64,000 nt of DNA from Pseudoselenomonas ruminantium (GCA_902781305.1 CACZIV010000008.1:1-64000); one strand, 5' to 3'; numbered from the stretch's first letter, positions 44,069 to 52,240 are shown. The notes: generated from the sequence alone by a model not told the origin. Made by a program: numbers and translations.

Positions 44069-45175
44069 ATGGCGAGTTCTTCCGTAGCTTATAAATGCCC
44101 GAATTGCAGTGCGCCGCTGGATTTTAAGCCCGGCACCCAAAAGATAACCTGCGAATATTGCGGGACGGAACTGGATGCGGCGGCCATTGAAGATTTATTC
44201 AAGGCGAAAGAAGCTATGGCGGCTGAAGCTGCCGAAAAGCAGGATGAAAAATGGGATACCGCCGTGGCCGGCGGTGAGTGGACCGCCGAAGAAGCAGAGG
44301 CGTTTAAGTCCTATACCTGTGAGTCCTGCGGTGCTGAAATCGTGGCCGATGGCAATACCATGGCAACAGAGTGCTGCTACTGTGGTCATGCGGTCATGCT
44401 GCCCAGCCGGTTTGAGGGGATGTTGAAACCCGATTACATTATTCCGTTCAAGAAAACCAAGGAAGATGCCAAGGCGGCACTCAAGGCTTTTTGCGAGGAC
44501 AAATGGCTGCTGCCTAGTCTCTTTAAGTCCCAAAACCGCATTGAGGCCATACAGGCTATCTATGTGCCTTTTTGGCTCTTTGATTCCGAGGTGAATGCCT
44601 ATGCGCATTTCCGGGCGGAGAAGGTGCATATCTATGAAAGCAGTGACGAGGAAGTCACGGAAACCAGCCATTATGAATGCCTGCGCTCCGGCAGCATGGC
44701 CTTTGCGCGTATTCCCGTGGACGGCAGTCAAAAGATGGACGACACCTATATGGAGAGCATTGAGCCCTTCGATTACAGTGAAATGGTGCCTTTTTCCAAT
44801 GCCTATATGACGGGCTTTCTCGCGGATAAATACGATGTGGATGCCGAGGCGTCTGTGCCGCGGGCAGACAAGCGGGTACAGCAGAGTGCACTTGATGTCC
44901 TGCGGGACACGGTGGAAGGATATGACAGCGTTTCCTGTACCGAATCCGATGTGAAGAAACAGGCAGGTGCAGTTGCCTACTGTATGGCACCGGTGTGGAT
45001 TGTCACCACGCGCTATCAGGATAAGCCCTACACCTTTATGATGAACGGCCAGTCCGGCAAGGTGGTGGGGAGTCTCCCCTACGATATGAAAAAAGCCGTA
45101 GCCTATGGCCTGCTCGCATTTGCGATTATCCTGCCTATTGTGTACTTTGCGGCTAAATGGCTGCTGGCGGATTGA
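44069..45175 (+). CDS. Zinc-ribbon membrane protein (YdjG-like)
   Basis: A 368-residue protein with two N-terminal zinc ribbons: CPNCSAPLDF...CEYCGTEL (about residues 11-38) and CESCGAEI...CCYCGHAVML (about 90-118). A beta-rich central region follows (VPFWLFDSEVNAYAHFRAEKV), and then one membrane span at the C-terminus (about 340-362). The order and partners match YdjG of B. subtilis. Its function is presumably as a membrane partner of the SPFH protein, which is inference from context. It starts 28 bases after the SPFH gene, with AAGGAGGTGG upstream. Confidence 0.78.
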   Translation: MASSSVAYKCPNCSAPLDFKPGTQKITCEYCGTELDAAAIEDLFKAKEAMAAEAAEKQDEKWDTAVAGGEWTAEEAEAFKSYTCESCGAEIVADGNTMATECCYCGHAVMLPSRFEGMLKPDYIIPFKKTKEDAKAALKAFCEDKWLLPSLFKSQNRIEAIQAIYVPFWLFDSEVNAYAHFRAEKVHIYESSDEEVTETSHYECLRSGSMAFARIPVDGSQKMDDTYMESIEPFDYSEMVPFSNAYMTGFLADKYDVDAEASVPRADKRVQQSALDVLRDTVEGYDSVSCTESDVKKQAGAVAYCMAPVWIVTTRYQDKPYTFMMNGQSGKVVGSLPYDMKKAVAYGLLAFAIILPIVYFAAKWLLAD

Positions 45176-45188
45176 GGAGGGGATGGCG

Positions 45189-45953
45189 ATGAAAAAAATC
45201 TTAGCAATCATGCAAGGCATCTGCCTTATGCTCCTGCTTATCGGTCAGTCAATCGCTTTGGCGGCAGTGCCGGTGGTCGACCAGGCAAAACTGTTGAGTA
45301 CCAGCCAGCGTGAAGCCCTGACGGCCAAAATCCAGCAGGTGGAGGCCGCGCATAAAGTAAAAATCGGTATCTGCACCATGCAGGATTTGCCGGGGGGCAT
45401 GAGTGCCGGCAAATATGCCAATAATATTTTGGATAAAAACTATGCCAATGGGGAAAAGGGCAGTATTGTGCTCGTGCTGGCCATGGGCAGCCGGGACTGG
45501 TATATCTCGACCGACAACAATATGCGGGCCAAAATCACCGATGATGTGGGCATAAAAGGGCTCAAAAATCTCTTTTTGGACGATTTATCCAACGGCGATT
45601 ACAGCGATGGCTTTAACCATTTCGTGGATGGCGTAGACAAGTATCTGAGCTACTATGAAACAGAGGGCGTGCCCTATGACCCCACGGAAGAATTCGATAT
45701 GTTCGCGGCGATTATTGCGGTCATGGTTGCAGCTGCGGGCGGCTTTGGCTTTGCCTACTATCTTATCTGCGGCATGAGCAATGTGGCTCCGGCGGTAGAA
45801 GCGGCTGCGTATCTGAAGCAGGACAGTGTGGATATCTTCCAAAGGCAGGACAGATACCTTTATACCACCGTGACCCGCCGCAAGAAATCCAAGTCCAGCA
45901 GTTCTAGCTCGTCCAGTGACAGCAGTCATGGCGGTGGCGGTGGAAAATTCTAG
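45189..45953 (+). CDS. TPM-domain membrane protein (YdjH-like)
   Basis: A 254-residue protein. The signal/anchor region ends at about residue 26 (ALAAVPVV). A TPM (TLP18.3/Psb32/MOLO-1) domain follows (about 27-150), with DQAKLLSTSQREALTAKIQQ and GSIVLVLAMGSRDWYISTDNNMR. One membrane span (about 175-198) is followed by a tail ending in a Ser run and GGGGGKF, as is typical of these proteins. The start is ATG at 45189; an ATG six bases earlier abuts the GAGGAGGGG ribosome site. It is the third member of the YdjI/G/H-like trio. Confidence 0.8.
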   Translation: MKKILAIMQGICLMLLLIGQSIALAAVPVVDQAKLLSTSQREALTAKIQQVEAAHKVKIGICTMQDLPGGMSAGKYANNILDKNYANGEKGSIVLVLAMGSRDWYISTDNNMRAKITDDVGIKGLKNLFLDDLSNGDYSDGFNHFVDGVDKYLSYYETEGVPYDPTEEFDMFAAIIAVMVAAAGGFGFAYYLICGMSNVAPAVEAAAYLKQDSVDIFQRQDRYLYTTVTRRKKSKSSSSSSSSDSSHGGGGGKF

Positions 45954-45971
45954 TTCGCAGGCCGTCTTATA

Positions 45972-46000
45972 TGGCAATTTTGGCGCAACTGCTGTATAAT
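45972..46000 (+). promoter_or_regulatory. Possible serS promoter
   Basis: A perfect TATAAT at 45995-46000 has only a weak -35 (TGGCAA) 17 bases upstream. I see no T-box leader in the short gap before serS. Confidence 0.4.
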
Positions 46001-46071
46001 ACTGTTTTAGATGATTTTTTGCCCTTGAGGCTTTGGGGTCTGGGGGATATGAGATATGGAGAGTGAGTATT

Positions 46072-47343
46072 TTGTTAGACATTAAATTTGTCCGTGAGCA
46101 TCTCGATGAAGTACGGCAGATGCTGGCCAACCGCCATAATCCGCTGAATCTGGATGATTTTTCCGCGCTCGAACAGCAGCGCCGCAGCCTGCTGCAGGAG
46201 ACGGAAACCTTGAAGGCTGAACGCAATGAGGTTTCCAAGGTCATCAGCCAGATGAAGAAAAACAAGGAAAATGCGGATGACAAGATTGCCGAAATGCGTG
46301 CTGTAGGCGAAAAGATTTCGGCTTTGGATGCCCAGCTCAAAGAAGTCGAGGAAAAGCTGCGGGACATCCTGCTGCACATCCCCAATATGCCCAAGGCTGA
46401 TGTGCCCATCGGCAAGGACGATACGGAAAATCCGGAAGTGCGCAAATGGGGCACGCCGAAAGAGTTCTCCTTCGAACCGAAGGCACACTGGGATATCGGT
46501 ACGGATTTGGACATTCTCGATGCTGACCGTGCCGCCAAAGTTACCGGTGCCCGTTTCATGTTCTACAAGGGCCTGGGCGCCCGTCTGGAACGTGCCTGCA
46601 TCAACTTTATGATGGACCTCCATGCCACGAAACATGGCTATACGGAAATGCTGGCTCCTTACATTGCCAACAAGGACAGCATGACGGGCACGGGGCAGCT
46701 GCCGAAGTTTGCCGAAGATATGTTCAAGCTCGAAGGCATGGACTATTATCTGGTGCCGACGGCTGAAGTGCCGACCACGAACTACCATCGTGATGAAATC
46801 CTCGATGGCGATAAGCTGCCGGAATACTACAGCGCTTACACGGCTTGCTTCCGTGCCGAAGCAGGCAGCGCCGGCCGTGATACCCGTGGCCTTATCCGCC
46901 AGCATCAGTTCAACAAGGTCGAACTCATCAAATTCGTTAAGCCGGAAACCAGCTGGGACGAACTTGAATCCATGGTGGATGCTGCTGAAGATGTTCTGCG
47001 CATTCTGGAGCTGCCGTACCATGTGGTGCAGCTTTGCACGGGCGATATGAGCTTTACGTCCGCCAAGACTTATGATATCGAAGTATGGTTCCCGTCGCAG
47101 GGCAAGTACCGTGAGATTTCTTCCTGCTCGAACTGCCTGGATTATCAGGCACGCCGTGCCAATATCAAATTCCGCCGCGATGCCAAGTCCAAGCCGGAAT
47201 TTGTGCATACGCTGAACGGTTCCGGTCTGGCTGTTGGCCGTACGGTTGCCGCTATTCTGGAAAATTATCAGCAGGAAGACGGCTCGGTTATCGTACCGAA
47301 AGCGCTTGTGCCTTACATGGGCGGCGTAGAGGTAATTCGCTAA
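46072..47343 (+). CDS. serS: Seryl-tRNA synthetase
   Basis: Charges tRNA-Ser. An N-terminal coiled-coil arm (about residues 25-105) precedes the class II catalytic core. Motif 2 is in [21 protein letters not shown] and motif 3 in [15 protein letters not shown]; the serine-binding region TAEVPTTN is also present. The start is taken as TTG at 46072, giving the usual [11 protein letters not shown]-terminus; upstream in-frame codons extend the frame but lack a ribosome site. The length of 423 residues is normal. Confidence 0.95.
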   Translation: MLDIKFVREHLDEVRQMLANRHNPLNLDDFSALEQQRRSLLQETETLKAERNEVSKVISQMKKNKENADDKIAEMRAVGEKISALDAQLKEVEEKLRDILLHIPNMPKADVPIGKDDTENPEVRKWGTPKEFSFEPKAHWDIGTDLDILDADRAAKVTGARFMFYKGLGARLERACINFMMDLHATKHGYTEMLAPYIANKDSMTGTGQLPKFAEDMFKLEGMDYYLVPTAEVPTTNYHRDEILDGDKLPEYYSAYTACFRAEAGSAGRDTRGLIRQHQFNKVELIKFVKPETSWDELESMVDAAEDVLRILELPYHVVQLCTGDMSFTSAKTYDIEVWFPSQGKYREISSCSNCLDYQARRANIKFRRDAKSKPEFVHTLNGSGLAVGRTVAAILENYQQEDGSVIVPKALVPYMGGVEVIR

Positions 47344-47399
47344 GTAAATAAACATAGTAACACTTATACAGATTTCTGTAATATTGTGTCGCTTACAGC

Positions 47400-47428
47400 T
47401 GGACAAAATTCGCTCTTTGCGGTAAGAT
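47400..47428 (+). promoter_or_regulatory. Promoter of the NSS transporter gene
   Basis: TGGACA (47400-47405) and TAAGAT (47423-47428) with a 17-base spacer, about 65 bases before the start codon. Confidence 0.55.
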
Positions 47429-47489
47429 AGATAGGTGTATTTATCTATTTTTATCGCAGGGAGCGAAATTTTTTTGTAAGAAGGTGTAA

Positions 47490-48866
47490 TTGTTGGAAAG
47501 AAGTGGATTTTCCACCCGTTTAGGGTTTATTCTCGTATCGGCGGGGTGCGCCATTGGTTTAGGTAATGTGTGGCGATTCCCTTATATTACGGGGCAGTAT
47601 GGCGGCGCGTCCTTCGTGCTGATTTACTTGCTGTTTTTGGCTATCTTAGGTCTGCCGATTATGGTGGCCGAATTTGCCGTTGGCCGTGCCAGTGTCCGCA
47701 GTGCGGCGATGTCCTTTGATGTGTTAGAGCCCAAAGGTACGAAATGGCATTGGCATAAGTATACAGCCATTGGCGGTAATATGATTCTCATGATGTTCTA
47801 TACCACCGTGGCTGGATGGATGCTCTACTATCTGTATAAGACGGCGACCGGTGCTTTCGAAGGGCTGGACGCTGCCGGCATTGGCGCGATTTTCGGTGCA
47901 CTCCTGCAGGACCCGGTGACCATGGGAGGCTATATGATGGCCATTGTCGTACTCTGCGGCGGTGTTTGCTACCTCGGTGTGGAAGCCGGCGTGGAGCGCA
48001 TCACGAAGTTTATGATGACCTGCCTGTTGGTGCTCATGGTGATTCTAGGCATTAACTCGGTCCTGCTGCCGGGCGCAGGTGAGGGTTTGAAGTATTATCT
48101 CTATCCGGACTTTGGCCGTCTGATGGAACACGGCTTAAAGGAAGTTATCTTTGCGGCTATGGGCCAGGCATTCTTTACGCTGTCCATCGGCATGGGCTCC
48201 TTGGCTGTATTCGGTTCCTATATCGGCAAGAGCAAGCGCCTTACGGGGGAAGCAGTCTGGATTATCGTTCTCGATACGTTTGTAGCTATTATGGCGGGGC
48301 TGATCATTTTCCCTGCGTGCTTCAGCTATGGGGTAAGTCCATCGAGCGGGCCGAATCTCTTGTTCGTGACCCTGCCAAATGTATTTAACGCTATGCCGTT
48401 TGGGCGGCTTTGGGGGACCTTGTTCTTCCTCTTTATGACCTTTGCGGCGATGTCGACGGTTATTGCCGTATTTGAAAATCTGGTTGTCTGCTTCTTTGAC
48501 TTGCTGCATATCGACAGACGCAAGATTATCTGCGTGGGGATTCCCCTCGTTATTCTGCTCTCCCTGCCCTGCGTATTGGGCTTTAATGAGTGGAGCTGGA
48601 TTCAGCCTTTGGGCAAAGGCTCCGGCGTGCTCGATTTGGAAGACTTCTTGGTTTCCAACAATATCCTGCCTTTGGGCAGCCTTGTGTATATGGCGTTCTG
48701 TACCAGCCGTTATGGCTGGGGCTGGGATAACTTCATCAAGGAAGCAGACACCGGCCGCGGCATGGCGTTCCCCAAATGGATTCGGTTCTATGTAACCTAT
48801 ATCATACCGATTATCGTGCTCGTTATTTTTGTGAACGGATATTACGCCTTGTTCTTTAGTAGGTAA
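47490..48866 (+). CDS. Sodium-dependent transporter of the NSS (SNF) family
   Basis: An inner-membrane Na+ symporter related to LeuT and TnaT that would import an amino acid. The N-terminal family motif is FILVSAGCAIGLGNVWRFPY, with the unwound helix-1 substrate site, and MGQAFFTLSIGMG marks helix 6. About eleven or twelve membrane spans. The length of 458 residues is normal. The start is TTG at 47490 or 47493, behind AGAAGGTG. Substrate cannot be told from sequence; the neighbouring metNIQ operon is not evidence of one. Confidence 0.9.
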   Translation: MLERSGFSTRLGFILVSAGCAIGLGNVWRFPYITGQYGGASFVLIYLLFLAILGLPIMVAEFAVGRASVRSAAMSFDVLEPKGTKWHWHKYTAIGGNMILMMFYTTVAGWMLYYLYKTATGAFEGLDAAGIGAIFGALLQDPVTMGGYMMAIVVLCGGVCYLGVEAGVERITKFMMTCLLVLMVILGINSVLLPGAGEGLKYYLYPDFGRLMEHGLKEVIFAAMGQAFFTLSIGMGSLAVFGSYIGKSKRLTGEAVWIIVLDTFVAIMAGLIIFPACFSYGVSPSSGPNLLFVTLPNVFNAMPFGRLWGTLFFLFMTFAAMSTVIAVFENLVVCFFDLLHIDRRKIICVGIPLVILLSLPCVLGFNEWSWIQPLGKGSGVLDLEDFLVSNNILPLGSLVYMAFCTSRYGWGWDNFIKEADTGRGMAFPKWIRFYVTYIIPIIVLVIFVNGYYALFFSR

Positions 48867-48878
48867 ATGGTGTATAAT
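48849..48878 (+). promoter_or_regulatory. Promoter of the metNIQ operon
   Basis: TTGTTC and a perfect TATAAT (48873-48878) have an 18-base spacer overlapping the end of the NSS gene. The leader is under 50 bases, so there is no room for a SAM riboswitch. Confidence 0.55.
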
Positions 48879-48926
48879 AAGCTGCAATGAAGCTTGTTAT
48901 TTTGTATTAGATGGGAGTGAATGCCT

Positions 48927-49988
48927 GTGATTAAGTTTTCGAAAGTGGAGAAAACTTATGCCAGTCCGGCAGGGCCGGTACCGGCGCTAAAGGGCATTGA
49001 TTTGGAAATCGCCAAGGGCGAGATTTTTGGCATTATCGGTCTCAGTGGTGCCGGTAAGTCTACGCTGGTGCGGTGCATCAATATGCTGGAGCGGCCCACG
49101 GGCGGCAAGGTTATCGTTGATGGCCAGGATATGACGGCGCTTAGTGACAGCGAACTGCGGGAGGCGCGCAAGGATATAGGCATGATTTTTCAGCATTTTA
49201 ACCTCTTGTCCTCGGCTACGGTTTATGAAAACATCGCCTTTCCGTTGAAATTGGCGGGCAAAGCCGACAGTGAAATCAAGGCGAAGGTTGAACCTTTATT
49301 GAAACTGGTGGGACTGGAAGCCAAAGCGGGGCAGTATCCCTCGCAGCTTTCCGGCGGGCAGAAACAGCGCGTAGGCATCGCAAGGGCGCTGGCCAGTGAG
49401 CCGAAGGTGCTGCTCTGTGACGAGGCCACGAGTGCCCTTGACCCACAGACCACCAAGGCTATTTTGGAGCTGATTCGTGATATCAACAAGAAATTGCAGC
49501 TCACGGTGGTGGTCATCACCCACGAAATGCAGGTCATCAAGGATATCTGCGACAAGGTGGCGGTTATCGACAAGGGGGTTATCGCCGAGCAGGGGACGGT
49601 GCTTGAAGTATTCACCAATCCCCAGCAGCCCATTACGAAAGAGTTTATCAGCGTACTGCTCTCCAATGACTTGCCGGCGGCTTTCCGCGGCGGCAAAATC
49701 AGCCCGGAACCGGCAGAAGACGCCTATCTCCTGATGCGGCTGACCTTTATTGGCGAGTCGGCTGATGACCCGGTAATTGCCGATATGATTCGGAAGTTCC
49801 CGGAAGTGGAAACCACATTGCTGTTCGGCAATCTCGACCATATCAAAGCCACGCCCTTTGGCCGTATGATTATCGGCTTGCGGGGCGATACGGCTAAGGT
49901 ACAGGCGGCGCTTGATTACCTCAAAAGCCGTGACTTAAAAGAGGAGGTGATTGGTTATGTCAAACGACATGATTCCTCTGCTGACTAA
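48927..49988 (+). CDS. metN: Methionine ABC transporter ATPase
   Basis: The ATPase of the MetNIQ importer for methionine. Walker A GLSGAGKST, signature LSGGQKQRVGIARAL, Walker B VLLCDEATSALDP. A C-terminal ACT-like NIL domain (about residues 265-345) is the methionine-sensing regulatory domain of MetN, with LTFIGESADDPVIADM. The start is taken as GTG at 48927, nine bases after GGGAG; an ATG at 48921 is also in frame but too close. The 3' end overlaps metI by 32 bases. Confidence 0.94.
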   Translation: MIKFSKVEKTYASPAGPVPALKGIDLEIAKGEIFGIIGLSGAGKSTLVRCINMLERPTGGKVIVDGQDMTALSDSELREARKDIGMIFQHFNLLSSATVYENIAFPLKLAGKADSEIKAKVEPLLKLVGLEAKAGQYPSQLSGGQKQRVGIARALASEPKVLLCDEATSALDPQTTKAILELIRDINKKLQLTVVVITHEMQVIKDICDKVAVIDKGVIAEQGTVLEVFTNPQQPITKEFISVLLSNDLPAAFRGGKISPEPAEDAYLLMRLTFIGESADDPVIADMIRKFPEVETTLLFGNLDHIKATPFGRMIIGLRGDTAKVQAALDYLKSRDLKEEVIGYVKRHDSSAD

Positions 49989-50610
49989 GGCTTTGGGCGA
50001 GACCGTCTACATGGTAGCCGTTTCCATGGCCATCGCCTCGGCTTTGGGCATTCCTTTGGGCGTGCTTCTCTATGCCACGGACAAAGGACAGATTCTGGAG
50101 TCGCCGATGCTCAACAAAGTAATCGGTACGGTGGTCAACGCCATTCGCTCCATTCCGTTCATCATCCTGATGGTGGCCATTATCCCGCTGACCCGTTTGT
50201 TGGTCGGCTCGGCTATCGGCACGACGGCGGCGATGGTGCCGTTGGTTATCGCCTCCATTCCCTTTATCGGGCGGCAGGTGGAAACCAGCCTCAAAGAAGT
50301 TCCTTACGGACTTATTGAAGCGGCACTGTCGATGGGGGCAACCCCCATGCAGATTATCAGCCGCGTACTGCTGCCGGAATCCATGCCCAGCATTGTGGCA
50401 CAGCTCACGACGGTAGTTATCAGTCTGGTTGGTGAATCGGCGATGGCGGGCGCCATTGGCGGCGGCGGCTTGGGCGATTTGGCCATCCGCTACGGCTATC
50501 AGCGTTTCCGTCCGGAAGTGATGATTGCCACGGTTATCATTCTGATTGTTCTCGTGCAGGCGGTACAGTTTGTAGGCAACACCATCGCCAAGCACTTGGA
50601 TAAAAAATAA
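49957..50610 (+). CDS. metI: Methionine ABC transporter permease
   Basis: The membrane subunit of MetNIQ with five spans in 217 residues. The coupling helix EAALSMGATPMQIISRVLLPESMPSIV carries the EAA motif (quoted in part: EAALSMGATPMQI). The start is ATG at 49957, about six bases after AGGAGGTGA; a TTG at 49951 abuts that site. Overlap with metN implies coupled translation. Confidence 0.94.
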   Translation: MSNDMIPLLTKALGETVYMVAVSMAIASALGIPLGVLLYATDKGQILESPMLNKVIGTVVNAIRSIPFIILMVAIIPLTRLLVGSAIGTTAAMVPLVIASIPFIGRQVETSLKEVPYGLIEAALSMGATPMQIISRVLLPESMPSIVAQLTTVVISLVGESAMAGAIGGGGLGDLAIRYGYQRFRPEVMIATVIILIVLVQAVQFVGNTIAKHLDKK

Positions 50611-50636
50611 GCATTTATTATAAGGGAGGTACCTCT

Positions 50637-51449
50637 ATGAAAAAAGTTTTAGCACTTATCGGTACGCTGCTGATTGCGGCGATGGCCTTTGCCGGCTGCG
50701 GCAGTGAACAGGCAGCCAAGACGGACAGCAAGGCGCTGAAGGTTGGCGCTACGGCCGTGCCCCATGCAGAGATTCTGGAAATCGTGAAGCCACTGCTGGA
50801 AAAAGACGGCATCAAGCTGGAAATCGTGGAATTCAACGATTATGTACAGCCGAATCTGGCACTCAACGACAAGGAACTGGACGCCAACTTCTTCCAGCAT
50901 GAACCGTATCTGGTGAACTTCATGGAAGAACATAAGGAAGTCAAGCTGAAAAATGCGTTTGGCGTGCATATTGAGCCTATGGGGGTATACTCCAAGAAGG
51001 TTAAAGACCTGAAGGAACTTAAAGATGGTGCCGCTATTGCCATCCCGAATGACCCGACCAACGGCGGCCGCGCCCTGCTGCTTCTGCAGAAGGCTGGCCT
51101 TATCACGCTGAAAGACGGCGTGAAGGAAAAGGCTACGGTGCAGGATGTAACGGGCAATCCGCATAACTTCAAGTTCCAGGAAGTAGAAGCTGCGCAGGTT
51201 CCGCGTACGCTCGATGATGTGGATGCAGCGGTTATCAACACTAACTATGCGATGCAGGTCAACCTCGTGCCGACCAAGGATGCGCTCTTTATGGAGGACA
51301 GCACTTCTCCTTATGTGAACATCGTTGCCGTTCGCGAAGGTGATGAAAAGCGTCCGGAGATTCAGGCGCTGATTAAGGCTTTGCAGAGCAAAGAGGTTAA
51401 GGACTTCATCAACGAAAAGTATAAAGGTGCGGTTGTACCGGCATTCTAA
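50637..51449 (+). CDS. metQ: Methionine-binding lipoprotein
   Basis: The solute-binding component of MetNIQ. The signal peptide ends in a lipobox AFAGC with the lipidated Cys at about residue 21. The NlpA/MetQ family is recognised from LKVGATAVPHAEILEIVKP, NDYVQPNLALNDKELDANFF and NTNYAMQVNL. The length of 270 residues is normal. Ribosome site GGGAGGT. The long palindrome at 51481-51570, ending in a T-rich tract, is its likely terminator. Confidence 0.94.
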   Translation: MKKVLALIGTLLIAAMAFAGCGSEQAAKTDSKALKVGATAVPHAEILEIVKPLLEKDGIKLEIVEFNDYVQPNLALNDKELDANFFQHEPYLVNFMEEHKEVKLKNAFGVHIEPMGVYSKKVKDLKELKDGAAIAIPNDPTNGGRALLLLQKAGLITLKDGVKEKATVQDVTGNPHNFKFQEVEAAQVPRTLDDVDAAVINTNYAMQVNLVPTKDALFMEDSTSPYVNIVAVREGDEKRPEIQALIKALQSKEVKDFINEKYKGAVVPAF

Positions 51450-51465
51450 TTGCTGAATTGTAAAT

Positions 51466-51570
51466 TCGAGGCAATAAGACGCCCGTGGACTGATGGTAAC
51501 TTTCCTCCGCCATAGACAAGCTTGTCAAAAGCTGCGGAAAGTCACCATCAGTCCACGGGCTTAGTTTTTA
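51466..51570. repeat. Long palindromic element A
   Basis: A header TTCGAGGCAATAAGACGCC is followed by a long hairpin: perfect 17-bp arms at 51481-51497 and 51544-51560, an inner imperfect extension, and a self-complementary core GACAAGCTTGTC at 51515-51526. A T-rich tail (TTAGTTTTTA) follows, so this copy may end the metNIQ transcript. It shares header and core with elements B and C. Confidence 0.8.
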
Positions 51571-51590
51571 CTGGGATTACCGTGATTAGG

Positions 51591-51697
51591 TTCGAGGTAA
51601 TAAGACGCCTGCCGAACTGATAATAACTTTCCTTCGCCATAGACAGGCTTGTCAAAAGCTACGGAAAGTCATCATCAGTCCGGCAAGGCTGGCTTTT
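51591..51697. repeat. Long palindromic element B
   Basis: Header TTCGAGGTAATAAGACGCC differs by one base from that of element A. Arms TGCCGAACTGAT / ATCAGTCCGGCA carry one mismatch, and the inner core is GACAGGCTTGTC. The same ACTTTCC...GGAAAGT inner arm is seen as in A. It ends just before the toxin promoter at 51713. Confidence 0.78.
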
Positions 51698-51712
51698 GTG
51701 TAGATTCTGAGT

Positions 51713-51718
51713 TATAAT
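51713..51718 (+). promoter_or_regulatory. -10 box of the toxin promoter
   Basis: A perfect TATAAT lies 35 bases before the toxin ATG. No good -35 is seen at the right distance, as that stretch belongs to palindrome B. Transcription would begin near 51725. Confidence 0.5.
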
Positions 51719-51726
51719 GGGGACAT

Positions 51727-51742
51727 CTCCTTGCGAAAGGAG
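51727..51742 (+). promoter_or_regulatory. Hairpin sequestering the toxin ribosome site
   Basis: CTCCTT / AAGGAG arms close a GCGA (GNRA) tetraloop, so the AAAGGAGG ribosome site of the toxin is paired within the 5' leader. In the pAD1 par locus a 5' stem-loop likewise restrains fst translation. Confidence 0.65.
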
Positions 51743-51752
51743 GTGAAACCTA

Positions 51753-51842
51753 ATGTCCTCCGAGGAGTTAATACGGTCTGTGTTGATACCATTGGCGGTG
51801 GGAGTTCTGCTTGAGTTATTCAAGTATTGGCTAAACCACTAA
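51753..51842 (+). CDS. Small hydrophobic peptide, Fst-like type I toxin candidate
   Basis: A 29-residue open frame, too short for ordinary gene calling, but with a perfect AAAGGAGGTG placed eight bases before its ATG. The peptide has an acidic start (SSEEL), a hydrophobic span of about 15 residues containing IPLAVGVLLELF, and ends KYWLNH. The P-x-x-VG-hydrophobic-LF-x-x-WL pattern fits the Fst/Par toxin family of Gram-positive type I systems, which insert in the membrane. The surroundings repeat the par layout: leader hairpin, shared terminator, convergent antisense promoter and direct repeats. Toxicity is inferred, not shown. Confidence 0.7.
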   Translation: MSSEELIRSVLIPLAVGVLLELFKYWLNH

Positions 51843-51858
51843 GCGGTAGATGAGACAC

Positions 51859-51917
51859 AAAAAATCCCCTGCAACTAGCACTTGCGGGGGATTTTTCTAA
51901 CCTAATGTCCTCTATGG
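51859..51917 (-). ncRNA. Predicted antisense antitoxin RNA (RNA II-like)
   Basis: From the promoter at 51923-51951, transcription on the minus strand would begin near 51916 and stop at the shared hairpin at 51860-51896, giving an RNA of about 60 bases. It contains the complement of the direct repeat that covers the toxin start codon and of the terminator loop. RNA II of pAD1 par is of similar size and layout. The end points are predicted. Confidence 0.6.
51860..51896. terminator. Bidirectional terminator shared by toxin mRNA and antisense RNA
   Basis: A 15-bp stem (AAAAATCCCCTGCAA at 51860-51874 with its complement at 51882-51896, one G-U pair) has a seven-base loop. An A-run on the left and T-run on the right allow termination in both directions. 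Confidence 0.85.
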
Positions 51918-51922
51918 CTCTA

Positions 51923-51951
51923 ATTATAGCATTACATCGTAAGAAAATCAA
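51923..51951 (-). promoter_or_regulatory. Antisense RNA promoter
   Basis: On the minus strand TTGATT (-35, at 51946-51951) and a perfect TATAAT (-10, at 51923-51928) are separated by exactly 17 bases. It is much stronger in consensus than the toxin promoter, as expected for an antitoxin RNA in excess. Confidence 0.75.
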
Positions 51952-51965
51952 TTATTTTTATGCTT

Positions 51966-52125
51966 CTTGCAATAAGACGCCTGCTGAGCTGATGTGTAGA
52001 GGCTGAGAAAACGTGAGAGTGCGGAGGCGGAGGAGAGCTAATTGTTTTTCGCAGCGTTTGACAAGCCTGTCTCAGCGAAGAAAAATGATTAGCTCTCCCC
52101 CGCCGGTGTCCCTGTACATCACGAG
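51966..52125. repeat. Long palindromic element C
   Basis: Header GCAATAAGACGCCTGCTGAGCTGAT is nearly the same as in element B (quoted core: GCAATAAGACGCCTGCTGAG). Its main arms are different: 52026-52042 and 52088-52104 pair over 17 bases with one mismatch, and the core GACAAGCCTGTC lies near 52060-52072. So the header and core are shared while the outer arms have diverged. Confidence 0.7.
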
Positions 52126-52183
52126 TGTTTCTTTACCAAGGGTATAATGCCAATGTATCTTTGTGCATGATTGACGGCGGAGG

Positions 52184-52212
52184 TTGACACTGGCCCTCCG
52201 CTTTGCTATTAT
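52184..52212 (+). promoter_or_regulatory. Promoter of the purBA operon
   Basis: A perfect TTGACA (52184-52189), a 17-base spacer and TATTAT (52207-52212). A leader of about 140 bases follows before purB. Confidence 0.78.
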
Positions 52213-52240
52213 AAGAAAGGGAAACTAAAGAACTTTCTCC

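Larger units (their letters stand above)
51747..51912. repeat. 14-bp direct repeat pair bracketing the toxin gene
   Basis: AACCTAATGTCCTC occurs at 51747-51760, spanning the toxin start codon, and again at 51899-51912, beyond the shared terminator and inside the predicted antisense RNA. An antisense RNA carrying the complement of the second copy could pair with the first and mask the start codon. This mirrors the DRa/DRb arrangement of par. Confidence 0.8.

Noticed and set aside
45954..46071. A T-box leader before serS
   Set aside because: The gap is too short and lacks the AGGGTGG-type T-box sequence.
46075..47406. A 443-codon frame on the minus strand opposite serS
   Set aside because: Shadow frame; serS on the + strand has all class II motifs.
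48867..48926. A SAM riboswitch before metN
   Set aside because: The gap is under 60 bases and contains none of the S-box conserved segments.
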